From assembly GCA_900551415.1 (NCBI GenBank), contig URWB01000014.1, forward strand, positions 1 through 26,556: a stretch of DNA of 26,556 nucleotides. Reading direction: 5' to 3'. Under the pieces are notes generated by a model. It was not told where the DNA came from. It was given only the letters and a program-made list of their open reading frames with translations, and did not search any database. This document shows positions 23,735 to 26,556 of this stretch, piece after piece. Numbering within the stretch: the stretch's first letter is position 1; the number at the start of each line of letters is the position of its first letter. A program made the position numbers and the translations under genes. Source of the DNA: an uncultured Eubacteriales bacterium (GTDB lineage: Bacteria > Bacillota > Clostridia > Peptostreptococcales > Anaerovoracaceae).

Positions 23735-23763
23735 TTGACTTTAATAAAAATAAAGTGTATACT
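23735..23763 (+). promoter_or_regulatory. Strong sigma-70-type promoter of the small membrane peptide gene
   Basis: TTGACT (23735-23740), 17 bases, then TATACT (23758-23763), in very AT-rich surroundings. The ATG of the peptide is 51 bases downstream. Confidence 0.8.
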
Positions 23764-23814
23764 AAAGAAAATTAAAATACGGATCTTGCACAAGGGCAGG
23801 AAAAGGAGGAAATT

Positions 23815-23925
23815 ATGAAAATCGGCTGGAATGTGATTGCTTTATTACTTGTGCTGGGCGTTACAGTGGCATTCTATGCAATGATACTGTGGATCGCCAA
23901 AAAATATCTAAACAGAAGGAAGTAA
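23815..23925 (+). CDS. Small single-span membrane peptide, 36 residues
   Basis: The ORF encodes MKIGWNVIALLLVLGV followed by TVAFYAMILWIAKKYLNRRK. One hydrophobic segment spans about residues 6-27, with a basic C-terminal end, so the N-terminus is probably outside. It is supported by a perfect AAGGAGG at 23803-23809, five bases before ATG, and by the promoter at 23735. I do not recognise the family. It may be a small regulatory or stress membrane protein. The frame continues after the stop into sequence resembling a decayed zinc ribbon (next entry), so it could also be the intact front of a broken longer gene. Confidence 0.65.
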   Translation: MKIGWNVIALLLVLGVTVAFYAMILWIAKKYLNRRK

Positions 23926-24030
23926 GAAGCAGCAAGGCTGACTTTAAAGTGTGCGGATTTTGCCGCCAAATACGATTCCTATGATATGTATTCCGGCAGC
24001 TTTTATCCAAGCTGCGGGAAGCAGACTTAG
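23926..24030 (+). pseudogene. Possible decayed zinc-ribbon tail in frame with the small membrane gene
   Basis: In the same frame as the 36-residue peptide, directly after its TAA, 34 codons read EAARLTLKCADFAAKYDSYD, then MYSGSFYPSCGKQT and TAG. The pattern looks like a zinc ribbon CxxC...FCPxCGK in which the second and third cysteines became Phe (TTT) and Tyr (TAT), each one base from TGT. It may be a chance resemblance. Confidence 0.25.
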
Positions 24031-24044
24031 AGGCGGGCGCGCGT

Positions 24045-24449
24045 TTAACGCCCGGCCTTGAGCAGGTCGCGGATTTCGGTCAGAAGCTGGATATCCGCGG
24101 GGATTGGCGCAGGTTCTTCCTGTTTCTCCGCAGCGGTGTCCTTGGACTTGAGTTTATCCTGAAACCCGTTAAAAAGCTTCATCATCATAAAAATAACCAG
24201 CGCGGTCAGTAAAAAGACGATGATGGCCTGGATGAAGTTGCCGACCATGATCTGCGCGTCACCGACGGTAATGGAAACGCCGGTAAAATCAATGCCGCCG
24301 GTTATCACGCCCAAAAGCGGGGTGATGATGTCTCCGACCAGGGAGTTGACGATGGCTGTGAACGCGCCGCCGATGATGATACCGACGGCCATGCTCATCA
24401 CGTCACCCTTGGCGATAAATTCTCTGAATTCTTTTGCAAATTTTTTCAT
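24045..24449 (-). CDS. mscL: Large-conductance mechanosensitive channel MscL
   Basis: This 134-residue channel opens under membrane tension to release solutes during osmotic downshock. The N-terminal MKKFAKEFREFIAKGDVMSMAVGIIIGGAFTAIVNSLVGDIITPLLG (quoted as motifs FREFIAKG, MAVGIIIGGAF and DIITPLLG) is highly characteristic. The second membrane helix is at about 72-92 and the C-terminal helix ends EIRDLLKAGR. Length is normal. The ribosome binding site is only AAAGG. Structured repeat copy 3 lies immediately upstream and would be in its leader if transcribed from beyond the repeat. Confidence 0.97.
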   Translation of the reverse strand: MKKFAKEFREFIAKGDVMSMAVGIIIGGAFTAIVNSLVGDIITPLLGVITGGIDFTGVSITVGDAQIMVGNFIQAIIVFLLTALVIFMMMKLFNGFQDKLKSKDTAAEKQEEPAPIPADIQLLTEIRDLLKAGR

Positions 24450-24465
24450 GTGTTAATGCCTTTCT

Positions 24466-24593
24466 TTATTATGTAGGAAATATCGCATAGCGATATTTCC
24501 GGAATAACGACAAAAGCACCTTGCGGAGCGTCGCTCATGAGTGAGCGACATGTGTGCATAGAAATCGCAGGTTTCGTTATGCACACTTTTGTC
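24466..24593 (+). repeat. Structured intergenic repeat, copy 3 (complete)
   Basis: This copy is the same length as copy 2. Hairpin 1 is a longer perfect stem, GGAAATATCGC/GCGATATTTCC. Hairpin 2 is GTCGCTCA-TGAG-TGAGCGAC, where G-C changed to T-A relative to copies 1 and 2. Hairpin 3 is GTGTGCATA/TATGCACAC, where C-G changed to T-A. The outer GACAAAA/TTTTGTC stem is kept. It lies between maf and mscL, both leftward. Confidence 0.9.
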
Positions 24594-24600
24594 CTCTTTT

Positions 24601-25386
24601 TTATTTCTGTATATTTGTTTTGTCCGGTCTCATGTCAGACATGGCGGATTCCGGTTCTCTAACCGATTCTTGCGCATCGGCACAAGGTGAAAACGCGGCG
24701 AGCAGAGACAGCTCTTTTTGTATGCGTTTCCACGGAAATCCAACGACATTGTCGTAATCGCCCTCAATATGATCGATGTATTTGGCAAAGGTGCCTTGAA
24801 TCGCGTAGCCGCCGGCTTTGTCGTAAGGTTCTTCTGTGGCGAGATAGGCGCGAAGTTCTTCATCGGTATAGTTTTTGAAATAGACGCGCGTGACCTCTGT
24901 AAACACACGTGCGTTCTGTCTGCCTGCCTCTACCAAAGCGACGCCGGTCGCCACATAGTGCATGCCGCCGCGCAGTTTGCAAAGCATGCGAAAACCGTCC
25001 GCGGCATCGTTTGGCTTGCCCATGATTTCGTCTGCGTAGACGATGGTGTCGGCGGCAATGATCACAGGCGCGGGCGTCTGTGATATCCGCGCTGTTTGCG
25101 CGGTGGTTTCCGCACGCGCAAAAAACTTTGTATCACATGTTTGATAGGAGATTTCTTTTTGGCGGGCCTGCTGCAGATATTCGTTCTCGACCCACTTCGC
25201 TTTTTTTAGTGCCAGAAACATGACCGTTTCGTACATATCGTGCCTGGGCGGGAGCGTTTCTTCAATCTGCGCGGGCAGAATCAGCGGCTCGATGCCATGC
25301 CTGCGCATCATTTCGATGCGGCGCGGGGAGCCGGAGGCCAGAATATAGCTTGCGAAGCCTGCTAAAATGTTTTCCTTAGTATCCAT
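24601..25386 (-). CDS. maf: Maf-family nucleotide pyrophosphatase, enlarged
   Basis: The start is placed at ATG 25386 (MDTKENILAGF), with AAGGAG 12 bases upstream; a 28-codon upstream extension has no support. Maf proteins hydrolyse non-canonical or UTP/dTTP-type nucleotides. Core motifs are LASGSPRR (16-23), AADTIV with the catalytic Asp113, GKPND (123-127) and EPYDKAGGYAIQG (186-198). At 261 residues it is much longer than the usual 190-200. The extra sequence is an insertion at about 70-107 (between KKAKWVENEYL and PVIIAADT) and a polar tail after about 228. The core is intact, so it is probably active. It is divergent from spoVAC. Confidence 0.92.
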   Translation of the reverse strand: MDTKENILAGFASYILASGSPRRIEMMRRHGIEPLILPAQIEETLPPRHDMYETVMFLALKKAKWVENEYLQQARQKEISYQTCDTKFFARAETTAQTARISQTPAPVIIAADTIVYADEIMGKPNDAADGFRMLCKLRGGMHYVATGVALVEAGRQNARVFTEVTRVYFKNYTDEELRAYLATEEPYDKAGGYAIQGTFAKYIDHIEGDYDNVVGFPWKRIQKELSLLAAFSPCADAQESVREPESAMSDMRPDKTNIQK

Positions 25387-25506
25387 TGTGTGTAAATTCT
25401 CCTTGCGCGGCAAAAGTTTGCCGCAAAATTCTGTAATCATTATGACATATTTTCGGCAAAATGGAAACACTAAATAAGAAAAAGATCAGCAGCGGGAGGA
25501 ATTTTT

Positions 25507-25995
25507 ATGATGGGCTTGCAGAGCGACGAGGAAAAGAATCAGGCACAGGAAATACAAAAGAAAGAAATCGCGAAGGCTTACGGAAAATATGTCAAGGCAT
25601 TCACGCCGCGTCCGAAGTATGTTTCCAATTGTCTGCGGGCGTTCTTGGTTGGCGGGGCAATCTGCGCGGCAGCACTGTGGTTTCGGAACGCGCTGCAGGC
25701 GCGCGGGGTGTCTGAAGAGGACGCGGGAACCTTTGTTACAGTCGCCTTGGTGATGTTGACACAGCTTTTGACAGGACTAGGAGTTTTTGATGTCATTGCC
25801 AAGTTTGCGGGCGCGGGGGTCATCGTGCCGATTACGGGGTTCGCGAATTCCATGGTCGCGTCAGCGATTGAGTATAAAAAAGAGGGTCCGGTGCTGGGCG
25901 TGGGCGGCAAGCTGTTCAGTGTCGCGGGTCCGGTTCTGGTCTGCGGTATCAGCTGCGCGACAATCGTAGGGGTGCTGTACTGGCTGTTTGGATGA
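25507..25995 (+). CDS. spoVAC: Stage V sporulation protein AC
   Basis: This 162-residue membrane protein is one component of the SpoVA channel, which moves dipicolinic acid into the developing spore and releases it at germination. The N-terminal soluble part (1-38) is followed by about four membrane segments, with conserved GVFDVIAKFAGAGVIVPITGFANSM (motif FAGAGVIVPITGF) and the later segment GKLFSVAGPVLV. GGGAGGA lies upstream of ATG 25507; a second ATG follows at once at 25510. Its end overlaps spoVAD (ATGA). This is the main evidence that the organism forms endospores. Confidence 0.94.
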   Translation: MMGLQSDEEKNQAQEIQKKEIAKAYGKYVKAFTPRPKYVSNCLRAFLVGGAICAAALWFRNALQARGVSEEDAGTFVTVALVMLTQLLTGLGVFDVIAKFAGAGVIVPITGFANSMVASAIEYKKEGPVLGVGGKLFSVAGPVLVCGISCATIVGVLYWLFG

Positions 25996-26556
25996 ATTCG
26001 GAGAAGAATGTGGGGGTCAAAAGGAAAATGAGCAGGGAGAAGGAGCATAAAAAAATCGGCAATCAGAGCGTGCGGTTTTCACATAGACCGTATTTTATCG
26101 GGCGCGGCAACATCGTTGGACAGAAGGAGGGCGAAGGACCTCTGGCATCCTGCTTTGATGAAATCCTGACGGACGATATGTACGGAGAAAAATCATGGGA
26201 AAAAGCGGAGTGCAAGATGCTGGAGGGCGCGATGGAGAAGGCACTGCGGCGCGCGGAGCTCACAAAAGAGGAGATTGACATCATGCTCAGCGGCGATTTA
26301 GTCAATCAGATTATGTCCTCGTCTTTTACAGCGCGGGATCTGCACATTCCGTTTTTGGGTCTGTACGGAGCTTGCTCCACGATGACAGAGTCGCTCGTTG
26401 TCGGCTCCATGTTGATTGACGGTGGTTTTGCGCGCAAAATACTAGCAGGCGCTTCCAGTCATTTTTGTACGGCGGAGCGGCAATTCCGCATGCCGGTGGA
26501 ACATGGCAACCAGAGGCCGCCGTCGGCACAGTGGACCGCAACGGCGGCCGGAGCGG
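25992..26556 (+). CDS. spoVAD: Stage V sporulation protein AD (3' truncated by window)
   Basis: The frame is open from ATG 25992 (overlapping the spoVAC stop) to the window edge, 188 residues. Family features are KKIGNQSVRFSHRPYFIGRG near the N-terminus, DIMLSGDLVNQIMSSSFTAR, and GLYGACSTMTESL in the thiolase-like fold. SpoVAD binds dipicolinic acid on the spore inner membrane. ATG 26028 is an alternative start that would remove 12 residues, but its ribosome binding site is too close. The spoVAC-spoVAD order is the standard one; spoVAE would be expected beyond the edge. Confidence 0.93.
   Translation, partial: MNSEKNVGVKRKMSREKEHKKIGNQSVRFSHRPYFIGRGNIVGQKEGEGPLASCFDEILTDDMYGEKSWEKAECKMLEGAMEKALRRAELTKEEIDIMLSGDLVNQIMSSSFTARDLHIPFLGLYGACSTMTESLVVGSMLIDGGFARKILAGASSHFCTAERQFRMPVEHGNQRPPSAQWTATAAGA

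Noticed and set aside
15050..24593. CRISPR array or insertion sequence, based on the three repeats
   Set aside because: The copies are about 128 bp, thousands of bases apart, internally structured and without spacers or a transposase.
25444..25482. Sigma-G type promoter before spoVAC (ACATA, 18 bases, CACTAAA)
   Set aside because: Both boxes deviate from the consensus; expected biologically but not supported strongly enough by the sequence.

Overview
The window (about 26.6 kb, moderately GC-rich) looks like a chromosomal segment of an anaerobic, endospore-forming member of the Clostridia. The evidence is two glycyl radical enzymes (oxygen-sensitive), clostridial ortAB genes, spoVAC-spoVAD at the right edge, strong AGGAGG-type ribosome binding sites and many intrinsic terminators. 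No rRNA, tRNA, transposase, phage gene or CRISPR array was seen.

Region 1 (2-10445) is a catabolic cluster. It holds the 3' end of a first glycyl radical enzyme, an SDR dehydrogenase, a proline-racemase-family epimerase, a PAS/AAA+/Fis sigma-54 activator, a radical-SAM activase, a second complete glycyl radical enzyme, ortA, ortB and a YgjV-like membrane protein. The combination epimerase + glycyl radical enzyme + activase + OrtAB matches the described anaerobic hydroxyproline ring-opening route. In that route the epimerase makes trans-4-hydroxy-D-proline from cis-4-hydroxy-L-proline, the C-N lyase HplG opens the ring to 2-amino-4-oxopentanoate, and OrtAB cleaves this with CoA to acetyl-CoA and D-alanine. 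Control is readable in the DNA: a sigma-70 promoter drives epimerase + activator, then a terminator, three candidate activator sites and a near-perfect sigma-54 promoter precede activase-hplG-ortAB-ygjV. The first glycyl radical enzyme and its SDR are not explained by the known pathway.

Region 2 (10446-14992) holds an isolated DUF4143-type ATPase gene behind an 18-bp direct repeat and its own promoter, then the Fe-S protein Mrp, then a DUF5685-like gene overlapping a J-domain gene. The DUF5685-like protein carries two Asp-rich motifs resembling those of squalene/phytoene synthases. It is preceded by a dense cluster of CGCG palindromes.

Region 3 (14993-23444) holds a leftward D-2-hydroxyacid dehydrogenase, divergent from a tight housekeeping operon: rph, rdgB, yihY-like, a lipid kinase, a CmpB-like membrane protein and a HAD-IIA phosphatase. 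An SLC45/sucrose-type MFS transporter and a glycerophosphodiester phosphodiesterase follow.

Region 4 (23445-26556) holds a 36-residue membrane peptide with a strong promoter, leftward mscL and an enlarged maf, then rightward spoVAC and a truncated spoVAD. Three copies of a roughly 128-bp structured repeat (15050, 23513, 24466) lie in intergenic spaces. Their hairpins show compensatory changes, and two copies abut terminator T-tracts. This repeat is the best candidate here for something undescribed.
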